Shown in pieces: positions 1-8,910 of a stretch of 38,917 nucleotides of DNA. The stretch spans positions 1 to 38,917 of the forward strand of contig JAKAPQ010000005.1 of the NCBI GenBank assembly GCA_021806945.1, read 5' to 3'. Each line of letters begins with the position of its first letter. Position 1 is the first letter of the stretch. The notes beneath the pieces were generated by a model. The model was not told where the DNA came from and searched no databases. It saw nothing but the letters and a program-made list of their open reading frames with translations. The position numbers and the translations under genes were made by a program. Source of the stretch: a bacterium (GTDB lineage Bacteria > Vulcanimicrobiota > Vulcanimicrobiia > Vulcanimicrobiales > Vulcanimicrobiaceae).

Positions 1-808
1 AGCGGCAGTCGCGATCGACCGGCGCGACTTGCTGCGGTTTGACCAGCTTCCACAGCGCGAAGACGGAGCAGACTTCGGGATTGCCCGGGTCGTTACGCCG
101 GATCTTCTTCGGATCGGTCACCATGCTTCGCACTTTTTCGGTCGTCGTCGCTTCGTCGTCGGCAAGCAGGATCGCATTGTTGTAGGACTTGCTCATCTTG
201 CGGCCATCGGTGCCGGGCACTTCCGCGGCCTCTTCCAAGATCATCGTCTTGGGCTCGACCAGAATCCGCTCGCCCCCACCATACAAGTAGTTGAAGCGAC
301 GCACCACCTCGCGCCCAAACTCCAGATGTGCCGCCTGATCGCGGCCTACCGGAACTTCTTCGCCGCCGAGGATCGCAATGTCGCAGAGCTGCAACAGCGG
401 ATAGCCCAGAAAGCCGTAGGTGGCGATCTCCTGTCCCAGCGCCTCGATCTGCCCTTTGTAGGTCGGCACGCGCTCGAGCCACGAGACCGGCGCGATCATG
501 CCCAGCAGTACCTGCAGCTCCGAGATCTCGGGGATGCCCGATTGCAGATAGAACGTCGAGCTGCCTGGGTCGACCCCGGCCGCGAGCCAGTCGGCGACCA
601 TCTCGTTGCGCGCGTCGCGAATGGCTTGCGGGTCGGAAAATCCGGTCGTGTACGCGTGTAGATCGGCGATCTCGAAATATGCGTCGGCGGTCTGGCAGTA
701 GCGCACCCACTGCGTGAGCACGCCGAAGTAGTGGCCGATGTGCAGGCGCCCGGTCGGGCGCATGCCCGACATGACGCGCGGGCGCTTGGCGGCGGTTACG
801 ACTGTCAT
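1..808 (-). CDS. trpS: Tryptophanyl-tRNA synthetase, 3' end off window
   Basis: Class I aminoacyl-tRNA synthetase that charges tRNA-Trp in the cytoplasm. The first 269 codons are visible and the frame is open to the window edge, so the C-terminal part is missing. The N-terminus carries the HIGH nucleotide-binding signature (GRLHIGHYFG), and GRKMSKS gives the KMSKS loop. The segment after it (KKIRRNDPGNPEVC) is typical of bacterial TrpS. The start is the ATG at 806-808, a few codons before the MSGMRPTGRLHIG block, which fits the family's short N-terminus. It diverges from the acetyltransferase gene with about 96 bp between the two starts. No frameshift or missing catalytic motif is seen in the visible part. 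Confidence 0.96.
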   Translation of the reverse strand, partial: MTVVTAAKRPRVMSGMRPTGRLHIGHYFGVLTQWVRYCQTADAYFEIADLHAYTTGFSDPQAIRDARNEMVADWLAAGVDPGSSTFYLQSGIPEISELQVLLGMIAPVSWLERVPTYKGQIEALGQEIATYGFLGYPLLQLCDIAILGGEEVPVGRDQAAHLEFGREVVRRFNYLYGGGERILVEPKTMILEEAAEVPGTDGRKMSKSYNNAILLADDEATTTEKVRSMVTDPKKIRRNDPGNPEVCSVFALWKLVKPQQVAPVDRDCR

Positions 809-904
809 GAGGTTCGTTCGGTTTGCACGCCCGCTCGAGGCGAACCTTCCGCAGCCCGCTTCCATCTAGCGGAGGGAGGCCGTCGGCCTTCGAAGTCTTC
901 GGTC

Positions 905-1453
905 GTGCAGACGCAGCCGATCTTGCCCGTTGCGACGAACGTAGAGTTGCGCCTCCTTCATGCCGGCGACGCGGACGAGCTGCACGCGCTCATCGTAAAG
1001 AACCTCGACCGCCTCAAACCGTGGTTCGATTGGGTGCACGACGATTACGGCCCCGGCGAGACCGCGGAGTTTCTGCGACTCTGCGAAGAGCGGTTGCAGG
1101 CGCGCGCGGATTTTTCTTACGGGATCCGGCGCGGCAGCGAGCTGGTCGGCGTCACCGGACTGCACAAGATCGACTGGGGGAACCGCATAGCGCGCATCGG
1201 CTACTGGCTCGACCGGGACGCGACGGGAGACGGGATCGTAACGAAATCCGTGCGAGTGCTCGTGCGCTACGCGTTTGAGGAACTGCTGCTCCACCGGATC
1301 GAGATACGGTGCGCGCCGGACAACGCGGCCAGCCGCGCCGTTCCCGAGCGGCTTGGATTCGCCGTAGAGGGCGAGCATCGGGACGTTCTCCGGCTACGCG
1401 ATCGCTTTCAGAGCCTAACGATGTACGCGCTCCTATCCGGTCATGCGGAATGA
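905..1453 (+). CDS. GNAT N-acetyltransferase, RimJ/RimL type
   Basis: Acetyl-CoA-dependent N-acetyltransferase of the GNAT fold, about 182 aa. The order of elements matches RimJ/RimL-like proteins: LRLLHAGDADELHALI at the N-terminus, a GVTGLHKIDWGNRIARIGYWL strand-turn region in the middle, and NAASRAVPERLGF near the end, the usual motif before the last strands. The substrate could be a ribosomal protein, another protein N-terminus or a small molecule; the sequence does not say. The frame is open back to a GTG at 731, inside the trpS control region. I place the start at GTG 905, just before the conserved domain, although no good Shine-Dalgarno sequence supports it. It overlaps the next gene by 11 nt, so the two are probably co-transcribed. 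Confidence 0.85.
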   Translation: MQTQPILPVATNVELRLLHAGDADELHALIVKNLDRLKPWFDWVHDDYGPGETAEFLRLCEERLQARADFSYGIRRGSELVGVTGLHKIDWGNRIARIGYWLDRDATGDGIVTKSVRVLVRYAFEELLLHRIEIRCAPDNAASRAVPERLGFAVEGEHRDVLRLRDRFQSLTMYALLSGHAE

Positions 1454-4370
1454 CTTGACGCCGGCACAGCGCCGCGCCGCCGGCGCTCGCGGCAGCAACA
1501 TTCGTGTGGAGGCGGCGCCCGGGTCGGGGAAGACGCAGGTCGTCGTCGAGCGCTGCGCCAGCCTGGTCCGCGAGGGAGTCGGACCGGAGCGCATCCTGCT
1601 GCTGACGTTCTCACGGCGTGCCGTCGGTGAACTGCGAGCGCGTTTGGCAGCACGGTTCGGTGCCTGCATACCGATTCCGGACGTCCGTACCTTCCACGGG
1701 TTCGCTTCGCGACTGCTCGCCGTCGAAGGCGCGGCCTTTCGGAATCGGCGTCTGCTGAGCGCTCCGGCCGAAGCGGCGCTCTTTGCCGAAGCGGTGCGCC
1801 GGACGGAGTTGACCGGTTTCTCCAAAGAGGTCGTTCGCTCGGAACGCTTTCTTCGGGACGCGCAGCTGCGCGTCGCCGAATTAGGACGGGCCGACGCCGG
1901 CGCCGTTGCGGCGCTCGAACGCGCCGCCGGTGCGAAAGTTCGCGATCTCGTCGCCATCGCACGGCGAGTGCGCGCGTTGCGGGACGATCTCGCGGTTGCC
2001 GACTACGACGATCTCGTCGGGCGCGCCGTTCGCCTGGCGGCGGATACGTCGAGCTCGGTTCACCAGTGGCTGCAGGGGCGGTACGCGCACGTATTGGTCG
2101 ACGAATTCCAAGATGTGGACCCCCTGCAGCTCGCGCTGCTCCGGCATACCGGCGGGGAGATCTTTGCGATCGGAGACGCCGCACAGGCGATCCATGGCTT
2201 TCGCGGTGCCGCGCGCCAGGCGATCGAGGAAGCGTCGCGCGCTTTGGAGATGCGCCGCGTCACGCTCAGCGAGAGCTTTCGCTGCTCGCAAGCCATCTGC
2301 AGTCTCGCCGCGGCGACGCCGTATCTTCCGCCGCACGCCACGCCGATCTCGCTCGGCACGGCGCCGGGCACCGTCGAGTACCGGCAAGCGGCGACGCCGC
2401 TGGACGAGGCATCGCTCATCGGCGAGCGGGTGGCAGATGCGATCGCGCTCGAGCGGCGAGCGGCCAGTACGATCGGCGTGCTGCTGCGCGCCTACGCTCC
2501 GCTTGGACCGCTGGTCACCGCTGAGTTGGAGCGTCGCGGGATTCCGGTAGCGCAAACCGGCGGCATGCTGCTGCTGCACGATCCGATCGTCGACGCGATC
2601 CTCGCCGGCCTCGAGGTTTTGCGGAAGCCCGGCGACCTCGATGCGTGGACGCGGCTGCTGGCGCTGCCGGCGTTCGGGCATTCGCCGCTCCGGATGCGCC
2701 TGGCATTCGAAGGCGGCACCGGGATTGGCATCGAGGCAGTCGCCCGCGCGCTCTCCGGGGCGCAGATCAAAGGGCGCTTGGAGCCGGAACGGTTCGCCGA
2801 AACCTTCCGCGAGGCGCTCGCGCTCTGGAATGCGGGCGAGCCGGTGCGCGCGGCGCGCAAGCTCGCCCGCGGTTGGGATCTGCTCGGTTGGCTGATCGCC
2901 TCGGAGCGCGACGAGAACCTCCTTCGCGCGTCGAGCGCCCGGCTGAAGAGCTTTCTCGCCGGGTTCGCGGATCTTCAAGCCGTGCGCCGCGATCTCGGGT
3001 TACCGGGCGGATCGGCAGCGACGCTCGATGCATTGATCGAGAGCGCGGCGCGGTGGACCGGCGAGGGAGACGATAACGCGCCGGCGGACGCGGTGCGCGT
3101 GTTGACGATACGTGCGGCGAAGGGTTTGGCGTTCGACTACGCGCTCGTCGGCGACGCGGTCGAGGGCAGGCTGCCGCAGGAGCTGCGGCGAGACGCCATG
3201 GCCGGCGACTCCGAGATCGCTCTCGCTCGCAAGCTCGGCGTCGATCTGTCGATGACGGAAAGCGAAAACGCCGGCGAGGAGGCCTCGCTCTGGTACCTCG
3301 CGGTCACGCGCGCGAAAACGCGCCTGAGCATTACCTGCGCCGCAAACGGTATGGACGGCGCGGTGCAAGTGCCGAGCCGCTTCATACCGCGCGAGGTCGT
3401 CGAGCGCTTCGCAGACGAGTCCCCCTACCGCGCTGCGCTCGCCTATCGTCCCGCTGCCGAGCCGCGGTTTTTAGAACCGCAGGTTCCGGTGCCGATCGCG
3501 CGTCCGCAATACGTGGCCGCGACGGGCGTCGATACCTGGCTTGCGTGCAAGCGCCGCTTCTATTACAAGAACGTCTTGAAGTTGAGCGACGACGCCGTAC
3601 CGCTTAACGTAACGACCGGCAACGTGCTGCACGCGGTACTCGAACGCTTTCACGCGGACGAGCGCGACTTCACGCACGTAGCGGATGCGGATGCCGCACG
3701 CTGGGAGGCGCGCCTGCTCGAGTTGCGCGCGTCGGTCTGGCGCGATCGCGCCGACGACCTCGGCACCGCGCTTCAAGCGGCGGCTGCCGCGCGCAAGGTG
3801 GATCGGCTGCTCTCTGCTTACGCGCAATCGCTAGCGCAACTTGCGAGGGAGGCACCGTTTACCGTCGTCGAAACCGAACGAACGCACCGATTCGCGCTTC
3901 ACGGCATCGAGATAGTCGGTCGCGTCGACCGCGTGGACCGCCTCGCCGACGATTCGTTAGCGGTATGCGACTATAAGACGGGCGGGCTGGACGCCACGCT
4001 GCGCGATGCGATCGCAAGTCTCGCCGATGCGGCCGAGAGCGGCCAAGTTTGGGTGAAGGGCCTCAAGAAACGGTTGTACGCCCAACTCGCGCTCTACCGG
4101 CACGCGCCGGACATCCCTAATACGCGAAGGGTGAGCTACATCTATCTCGACGGCAAGAAGGAGCGGCGCAAGAGCACCGTCACCCCGGTCGAGATCGATA
4201 CGCTAGAGGATGGCGAAGCGCTGCGCGCTCTCGATACGCTCCTTAAGAGCCTTTTCTTCGACGCTTGGCGTGCCGAGGTGCTCGAACTCGAGCCGACCGA
4301 GAACGCGGCCGAATGCGCGCTCTGCGGCTTCGCGCAGTTGTGCCCGGGTGCCGCGGCGGACGAGGCATGA
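1443..4370 (+). CDS. UvrD-like helicase with RecB-type nuclease, AdnA/AddB-like
   Basis: A 975-aa ATP-dependent helicase-nuclease, probably one half of a double-strand-break resection motor. SF1A helicase motifs are intact: Walker A APGSGKT near residue 25, LLTFSRRAV (Ia), VDEFQDVDPLQ (II) near 219, IGDAAQAIHGFRG (III), SFRCSQA (IV) and AVTRAKTRL (VI) near 620. The C-terminus has a PD-(D/E)xK nuclease core with VDRVDRLADDSLAVCDYKTGG near 842, plus cysteines in LACKRRFYYKN and CALCGFAQLC, the pattern that holds an Fe-S cluster in AddB and AdnAB nucleases. AddB proteins usually have a degenerate helicase; here Walker A and B look functional, so the pair resembles actinobacterial AdnAB more than AddAB. 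The ATG start overlaps the upstream acetyltransferase gene, and its TGA overlaps the ATG of the partner gene. Confidence 0.88.
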   Translation: MRNDLTPAQRRAAGARGSNIRVEAAPGSGKTQVVVERCASLVREGVGPERILLLTFSRRAVGELRARLAARFGACIPIPDVRTFHGFASRLLAVEGAAFRNRRLLSAPAEAALFAEAVRRTELTGFSKEVVRSERFLRDAQLRVAELGRADAGAVAALERAAGAKVRDLVAIARRVRALRDDLAVADYDDLVGRAVRLAADTSSSVHQWLQGRYAHVLVDEFQDVDPLQLALLRHTGGEIFAIGDAAQAIHGFRGAARQAIEEASRALEMRRVTLSESFRCSQAICSLAAATPYLPPHATPISLGTAPGTVEYRQAATPLDEASLIGERVADAIALERRAASTIGVLLRAYAPLGPLVTAELERRGIPVAQTGGMLLLHDPIVDAILAGLEVLRKPGDLDAWTRLLALPAFGHSPLRMRLAFEGGTGIGIEAVARALSGAQIKGRLEPERFAETFREALALWNAGEPVRAARKLARGWDLLGWLIASERDENLLRASSARLKSFLAGFADLQAVRRDLGLPGGSAATLDALIESAARWTGEGDDNAPADAVRVLTIRAAKGLAFDYALVGDAVEGRLPQELRRDAMAGDSEIALARKLGVDLSMTESENAGEEASLWYLAVTRAKTRLSITCAANGMDGAVQVPSRFIPREVVERFADESPYRAALAYRPAAEPRFLEPQVPVPIARPQYVAATGVDTWLACKRRFYYKNVLKLSDDAVPLNVTTGNVLHAVLERFHADERDFTHVADADAARWEARLLELRASVWRDRADDLGTALQAAAAARKVDRLLSAYAQSLAQLAREAPFTVVETERTHRFALHGIEIVGRVDRVDRLADDSLAVCDYKTGGLDATLRDAIASLADAAESGQVWVKGLKKRLYAQLALYRHAPDIPNTRRVSYIYLDGKKERRKSTVTPVEIDTLEDGEALRALDTLLKSLFFDAWRAEVLELEPTENAAECALCGFAQLCPGAAADEA

Positions 4371-7300
4371 CTACCGCGCGGTGGGAGCTCGCGCTCGGCG
4401 GGGGCAAGCGCCCGAGCGACGACCAGCGTGCCGCGATTACGGCGCCGCTCGAGGGTCGCCGCTGCATCGACGCGGGCGCCGGAACCGGGAAGACCGCGAC
4501 GCTCGCGCTGCGCGCGTTGTACCTGATCGAGACGGGGCAGCTGTTCGCGCGCGAGATTCTCGTCGTCACGTTCACGCGTAAGGCGGCCGCCGAGATCGGC
4601 CAGCGCATCCACAACATGCTGCCGGCGAGCGGCGACGCTGACGCCGGCGGGTCCGTAACCTGTTCTACGATCCACGCGCTGGCGGCATCGCTGCTGCGCG
4701 AGTTTGCGTACGACTGCGGGCTCGGAGATCTGCCGCGAACCGTAACCGACGGCGAAGCCCGCGCGATATTCCATAGATCGTTTGCGGCGATGCTGCGCGG
4801 CGAACTCGCTGCGGATGCGAGCGCATTGCCGTTGCCGGATCTTCTGAGCGGAGGCTACGACTTCGAAGGCGATCTCGCGTGTATCGCGCTCGCGTTCAAG
4901 AACCGCGGCACCGGCGTCGACGAGTTCGAACGCGGTGCACTTGCGCAAAGCGACGCCCTAGAGCGGCAAGACTGGGGCCAGCTCTGGAAGCGAAACGGCA
5001 GATACAAGAAAGAAGTTCGCCGCGCGGGCGAGGAACCAAACCCCGAACGCACCGCCGGGCAGCGCAGCGCCGAGGCCGAAGCCGAGCGGAAGAACGTCCG
5101 CGTCATCGCCGCGCTGTTCCGCCGCTTCGACGAAGATCTGCGGCACACCGGCGCGATGACCTATGGCGACTTGATCGCCGCCGCAAGCGCAATGCTGCTA
5201 TCGCATCCGGAGATCGTAACGGTGCTGCGCGAGCGTTGGAAGTATGCGCTCATCGACGAGTTCCAGGATACGAGCCTCGCTCAAATGCGCTTCCTAACCG
5301 CGCTTTTCGGCGATGGCCCGCTGATGCCGGTGGGCGACTTCCGCCAGTCGATCTACGGTTTCAACGGCGCGCACCCGCGCGTGATGCAAGAGTTCAAAGA
5401 GAAGGCGAAGCGGACGTATCCCTTAACGGTGAATCGCCGCTCGTATCGCGAGATCGTGCAGAGCGCGCACGCGGTGCTGAGGGCGCGCGCCCCCGGAGTT
5501 CTCGACGCGCTGGACTCGGGCCTCGACGCCCACAAGCGCGAGGGCGGCGTCGAAGTCGTTCGCGTGCAGACCTTCCGCAGCGAAAACGGCGGCGCGAGAG
5601 AACACGTGCAGGAGGAGGCGCTCGGCATCGCTGCCGAGATCGAGCGGCTGCTTCGCGGCGGCGCGAGGACCTCGCAAATCGCCATTTTGCTGCGGCGGCG
5701 AACGCACGCGCAGGTTTACGTTCGGGCGCTCAACGCACGAGGCATCGCGGCGGCCCTCGACCGGCGGACGGGGTTGCTCGACGCCGCCGAAGTGCGCGAT
5801 GCCATGGCCTGGATGGCGCTGCTCCTACGTCTCGATGACGCTAGAGCCGCGGTCCGCCTTCTACAGTCGCCCGCAATCGGGATATCGGATGGCGGCCTCG
5901 CCGCGATCGCCGGTGCCGGCGGAACGCGTGATGCGGCGTGGCTGCGATCGTTGCTGCGTGGCGAGCTCGACGCACGGCTCGACGCGGATACCGCCGCGCG
6001 AGTCCAATACTTCCGTTCGCTGCTCGAAGGGCTGCTGCACGCGCCCTCGTTGCCGCTGGCGCGCGGCGTACGCGAGGTGCTGCGGCTTACGCCGATCGCA
6101 GCATCCTATGCGACGCCGCCAGGCCTTGCCGCAGCCCAGGTCATCGCGAATTTACGTAACCTCGAAACGCTGGCGGAAAGCCACGCCGCCGAGAGGCCGA
6201 TCGCGCGTCTCGCCGATTTCGTGGCGTATCTAGAGGACTTCGTGAAATATGGCGACGAGCCGCAGGAGGCGGAGCTGGACTTCGAAGGCGTACGCGTCAT
6301 GACCGTGCATCAGGCGAAGGGCCTGGAGTGGGATTACGTCTTCGTCGCCTGCGTCAGCGACGACCAATATAGTTCCGCCGATTTCGGACGCGGCCGGACG
6401 GTCCGCGTGGACCCGCAGTCGTACGCGTCGGCACTGCGCTTTAGCGTGGACGGCACGACGCCCCTGCGGTGGTATATGTCGGACGCGCCCCACGACGCGC
6501 AGACCGGCATGCGGTCCGAAGAGGATCCGGGGAAGCGCGAACGCGAGGACGAACAGGCCCGCACTTTTTACGTCGCGATGACCCGCGCGAAGGAGCGCCT
6601 GTATATCTCGGGCATCCCGAGCAGAGGCAAGAAGGAGCCGCAGTTCATTGAAACCGTGCGGCAGTGGGCGCTCGAACGCGAGATCTCGCCCGAACGCCTC
6701 CATTTCGCCGTAGTCCCGGACCACGCGGCCGAGGCGTCCTCTGCAGCGATGCGGTCCCCTATCGACGTAACGCAGGATTGCGGCACCGTCGCGTACGAGG
6801 CGCAGTCCGTCTTCGTACCGCGCATCTCGTTCACGGCGATCGCGGCGTTCCAAACGTGCCCGCGCCAGGCTCGGTACCGCTATCGCCTGCACCTTCCCGA
6901 TCTGCGCGAGGGCGAGGCGCCGTATGCCGGTGCAGTCGAAAGCGCGGCGGCAACTATCGACGCCGCGACGTTCGGGAATCTCGTACACCGCGCCATGGAG
7001 GTGTGGGGGCGAGCCGCCATCGACGGTGCTCCGGTCGAGGGAGGGGCAGCGTTCGCGCAAGCGATCGCCGAGTTCGCCGGCCTCCCCGAGAACGAACGCC
7101 GACGCGCACTTGCTGCGGTCAGGCACGCGATCGATGCGCTCGCCGGTTACGTGCCGATCGCGGTCGAGGCGCCGTTTTCGACGATCGTCGAAGGGATCCG
7201 CATCGAGGGCTACATCGATCTGGTCGCGCGCGACCGGCACGGCGCGATCGCCATAATCGACTACAAGACCGGGCGCACCGAAGACGAGCATTACGCGCTC

Positions 7301-7558
7301 CAACTCGCAGTCTACAAGCATGCGTACGAGGAGTCGCACCCGGGCACGATCGTTGAGACCGCGATCCTTCGGCTAAGCGGCGATGGCGCGCGCCTTCGCA
7401 GTGGCCGCGACGTTTCCGCGGAAGAACTGAGCCGGTCCGTTAGGGAGGCAGGCGCGTTACGCGACGACACGCCGCGGGTCGGCGAATGGTGCCGGAGCTG
7501 CGCCTACGCAGGCGGGCCGTGCGACGCATTCGCGGAGCGCGCGATGGTTGACGATTGA
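4367..7558 (+). CDS. UvrD-like helicase with RecB-type nuclease, AdnB/AddA-like
   Basis: A 1063-aa partner of the preceding protein, started at the ATG that overlaps the upstream stop as ATGA. Motifs in order: DAGAGTGKTATLAL (Walker A, near residue 38), VTFTRKAAAEIGQR (Ia), LIDEFQDTSLAQ (II, near 295), VGDFRQSIYGFNGA (III), VNRRSYREI (IV), VMTVHQAKGLEWDYVFVA (V, near 644) and AMTRAKERLYIS (VI, near 738). The C-terminal nuclease has FQTCPRQARYRYRL, FGNLVHRAME and IIDYKTGRTEDEHYALQL (near 963), followed by WCRSCAYAGGPC, giving the four cysteines expected for an Fe-S-stapled RecB nuclease domain. Two complete motors and two complete nucleases in tandem are the AdnAB plan. The expected role is end resection in recombinational repair and degradation of foreign linear DNA. 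Confidence 0.9.
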   Translation: MTTARWELALGGGKRPSDDQRAAITAPLEGRRCIDAGAGTGKTATLALRALYLIETGQLFAREILVVTFTRKAAAEIGQRIHNMLPASGDADAGGSVTCSTIHALAASLLREFAYDCGLGDLPRTVTDGEARAIFHRSFAAMLRGELAADASALPLPDLLSGGYDFEGDLACIALAFKNRGTGVDEFERGALAQSDALERQDWGQLWKRNGRYKKEVRRAGEEPNPERTAGQRSAEAEAERKNVRVIAALFRRFDEDLRHTGAMTYGDLIAAASAMLLSHPEIVTVLRERWKYALIDEFQDTSLAQMRFLTALFGDGPLMPVGDFRQSIYGFNGAHPRVMQEFKEKAKRTYPLTVNRRSYREIVQSAHAVLRARAPGVLDALDSGLDAHKREGGVEVVRVQTFRSENGGAREHVQEEALGIAAEIERLLRGGARTSQIAILLRRRTHAQVYVRALNARGIAAALDRRTGLLDAAEVRDAMAWMALLLRLDDARAAVRLLQSPAIGISDGGLAAIAGAGGTRDAAWLRSLLRGELDARLDADTAARVQYFRSLLEGLLHAPSLPLARGVREVLRLTPIAASYATPPGLAAAQVIANLRNLETLAESHAAERPIARLADFVAYLEDFVKYGDEPQEAELDFEGVRVMTVHQAKGLEWDYVFVACVSDDQYSSADFGRGRTVRVDPQSYASALRFSVDGTTPLRWYMSDAPHDAQTGMRSEEDPGKREREDEQARTFYVAMTRAKERLYISGIPSRGKKEPQFIETVRQWALEREISPERLHFAVVPDHAAEASSAAMRSPIDVTQDCGTVAYEAQSVFVPRISFTAIAAFQTCPRQARYRYRLHLPDLREGEAPYAGAVESAAATIDAATFGNLVHRAMEVWGRAAIDGAPVEGGAAFAQAIAEFAGLPENERRRALAAVRHAIDALAGYVPIAVEAPFSTIVEGIRIEGYIDLVARDRHGAIAIIDYKTGRTEDEHYALQLAVYKHAYEESHPGTIVETAILRLSGDGARLRSGRDVSAEELSRSVREAGALRDDTPRVGEWCRSCAYAGGPCDAFAERAMVDD

Positions 7559-7577
7559 CCGAGACAGGCGTTAAATA
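7548..7577 (+). promoter_or_regulatory. Candidate sigma70-type promoter
   Basis: TTGACG at 7548-7553 is followed after 18 nt by TAAATA at 7572-7577. This lies over the end of the helicase-nuclease gene, about 60 nt upstream of the small secreted-protein gene. A short dyad (GCACCG ... CGGTGC) follows in the leader. The match is by eye only, and promoter consensus in this organism is unknown. Confidence 0.35.
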
Positions 7578-7635
7578 GGAGATAGCACCGCTCGCGCGGC
7601 GAAAGAACGGTGCGGCACGCTCATTTGGAGGCCTT

Positions 7636-8109
7636 ATGAAGCATCACGTTCTGGCCGCGTTCTGCGCGATCGTCGTAGCCTGTACCGCAGCTGCCGGCGC
7701 CGCACAGCCGCCGGCAGCGATAGCGAGAATCGTAAAGACGGTCGTCGGTGCCGAAATCCCCGGCAGCACCGCTGCGCTCGCCCATCTCTATACGTCCGAC
7801 GCCGTCGTGGTCGATGAGTTTCCACCCTTTATCTGGACCGGCGCCGATAGCGGGCGCGTGTGGTTCGTTGCGCTCGACAGGGTGCTTGCGAACCTGAAGA
7901 TGCATGGCTTGAAAGTTGTCGCCGCTCCCGCGAGCGAGTACCTGCAAACCGGGAACGATGCGTACGAGATCGTGCCGTTGACGCTGGACGGCATGGAGGG
8001 AGCGAAGGCGTCCCACGAGACGGGCACGCTCACGTTTACGTTCCGGCGCTCCGGTTCAACGTGGAAGATATCGAGCCAAGTCTGGACGACGCGGACTTCA
8101 TCGAGCTAG
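7636..8109 (+). CDS. Secreted SnoaL/NTF2-fold protein of unknown role
   Basis: A 157-aa protein with a signal peptide (KHHVLAAFCAIVVACTAAAGAA, residues 2-23) and a mature domain that looks like the NTF2/SnoaL fold: AALAHLYTSDAVVVDEF, then WFVALDRVLANLKMHG, and a closing strand WKISSQVWT. Members of this fold are small-molecule-binding proteins or scaffolds. No catalytic residue can be named here. The start is well supported by GGAGG at 7627-7631, 4 nt before the ATG. Its last 370 bp recur, truncated and frameshifted, at 19951-20319 on the far side of the hydrogenase cluster. It ends 18 bp from the convergent nickel transporter gene. Confidence 0.75.
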   Translation: MKHHVLAAFCAIVVACTAAAGAAQPPAAIARIVKTVVGAEIPGSTAALAHLYTSDAVVVDEFPPFIWTGADSGRVWFVALDRVLANLKMHGLKVVAAPASEYLQTGNDAYEIVPLTLDGMEGAKASHETGTLTFTFRRSGSTWKISSQVWTTRTSSS

Positions 8110-8111
8110 CA
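7742..8111 (+). repeat. Direct repeat, left copy (370 bp)
   Basis: Comparing this stretch with 19951-20319 by eye gives 17 substitutions and one 1-base gap over 370 positions, about 95% identity. Both copies are on the plus strand. The repeat starts inside the NTF2-fold gene after its signal peptide, runs through its stop codon, and ends 16 bp before the nickel transporter stop. The two copies bracket the whole hydrogenase cluster. Confidence 0.93.
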
Positions 8112-8127
8112 GCGTGGTGCGCCAATC

Positions 8128-8910
8128 TCATTCCGCGGAAGGCGCAACGGCCTGCGTCGATGCGAATATCCAAGCGAACACGGCTAGCAGCGTCAGAACC
8201 AAGGTGCCACTGACCGCCAAGTCGGAAAAGGGCGTTCGAACTCCGAGAACCAGGACCAGCTCGTAAGCCGCAACCGCAACCGCAAAGAGCGACACGGACC
8301 AAATCCACACGCGCATTACATGCGGCAGTTGACCGGAACGATAGGTGACCAGGCGGTGAACGAGGATGGAATCCAGTGTATCCGTGCAGCACATTCCGGC
8401 GGAGAACATTATACCGACCAGCACTGCGCCGAGTACTCCCGCGTCCGCGCCGAATGCCACCGCGTAGGCGGCGATCTGAGACGACGTTTCAAAGCCGAAA
8501 CCGAACAACATTCCGACCGGGATCGCCATCCAGGGGCTGTCGGCTTGACGTAGCCATGCTGGAAGCAAGCCTGTCTTGAATCCCCCGGCGCGATATGTCT
8601 GACCGCTCGCCAACTGCCGGAAATTGAGTGCGGCGATGAACAGCAGCATGAGTATGCTCACCCAGGTACCGATGCGCTCGATCGCTGCCGAGTGCGGCGC
8701 GAACGTAGAACCGAGGAACCCAATCAGCGCGGCAATAGCGATAACCATGACCATGTGCCCGCCGGCAAAAAACGTACCGATGAATCGGGTCCACAACGAT
8801 CGGCGCGGCGCGCAATTGCGCGTCAAATTGTCGATCGCCGCAAGATGATCCGGATCCGCGCCGTGCCGCAGGCCCAGCGCAAACACCGTAAACGCGCCGG
8901 TCGCGATCAT
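8128..8910 (-). CDS. NiCoT-family nickel transporter
   Basis: Inner-membrane nickel (possibly nickel/cobalt) permease of the HoxN/NixA family, about 260 aa with several hydrophobic helices. The signature near the N-terminus is LGLRHGADPDHLAAIDN, a variant of the family's HAxDADHI metal-selectivity motif. FGFETSSQIAAY and AGMCCTDTLDS are the second and third conserved motifs. The start is placed at the ATG that overlaps the hypB stop as ATGA; an in-frame ATG at 8955 would add 15 residues. As last gene of the hydrogenase operon it most likely supplies Ni2+ for the active site through HypA and HypB. GADPDHL differs from the canonical sequence at two positions, so cobalt selectivity cannot be excluded. 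Confidence 0.9.
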   Translation of the reverse strand: MIATGAFTVFALGLRHGADPDHLAAIDNLTRNCAPRRSLWTRFIGTFFAGGHMVMVIAIAALIGFLGSTFAPHSAAIERIGTWVSILMLLFIAALNFRQLASGQTYRAGGFKTGLLPAWLRQADSPWMAIPVGMLFGFGFETSSQIAAYAVAFGADAGVLGAVLVGIMFSAGMCCTDTLDSILVHRLVTYRSGQLPHVMRVWIWSVSLFAVAVAAYELVLVLGVRTPFSDLAVSGTLVLTLLAVFAWIFASTQAVAPSAE

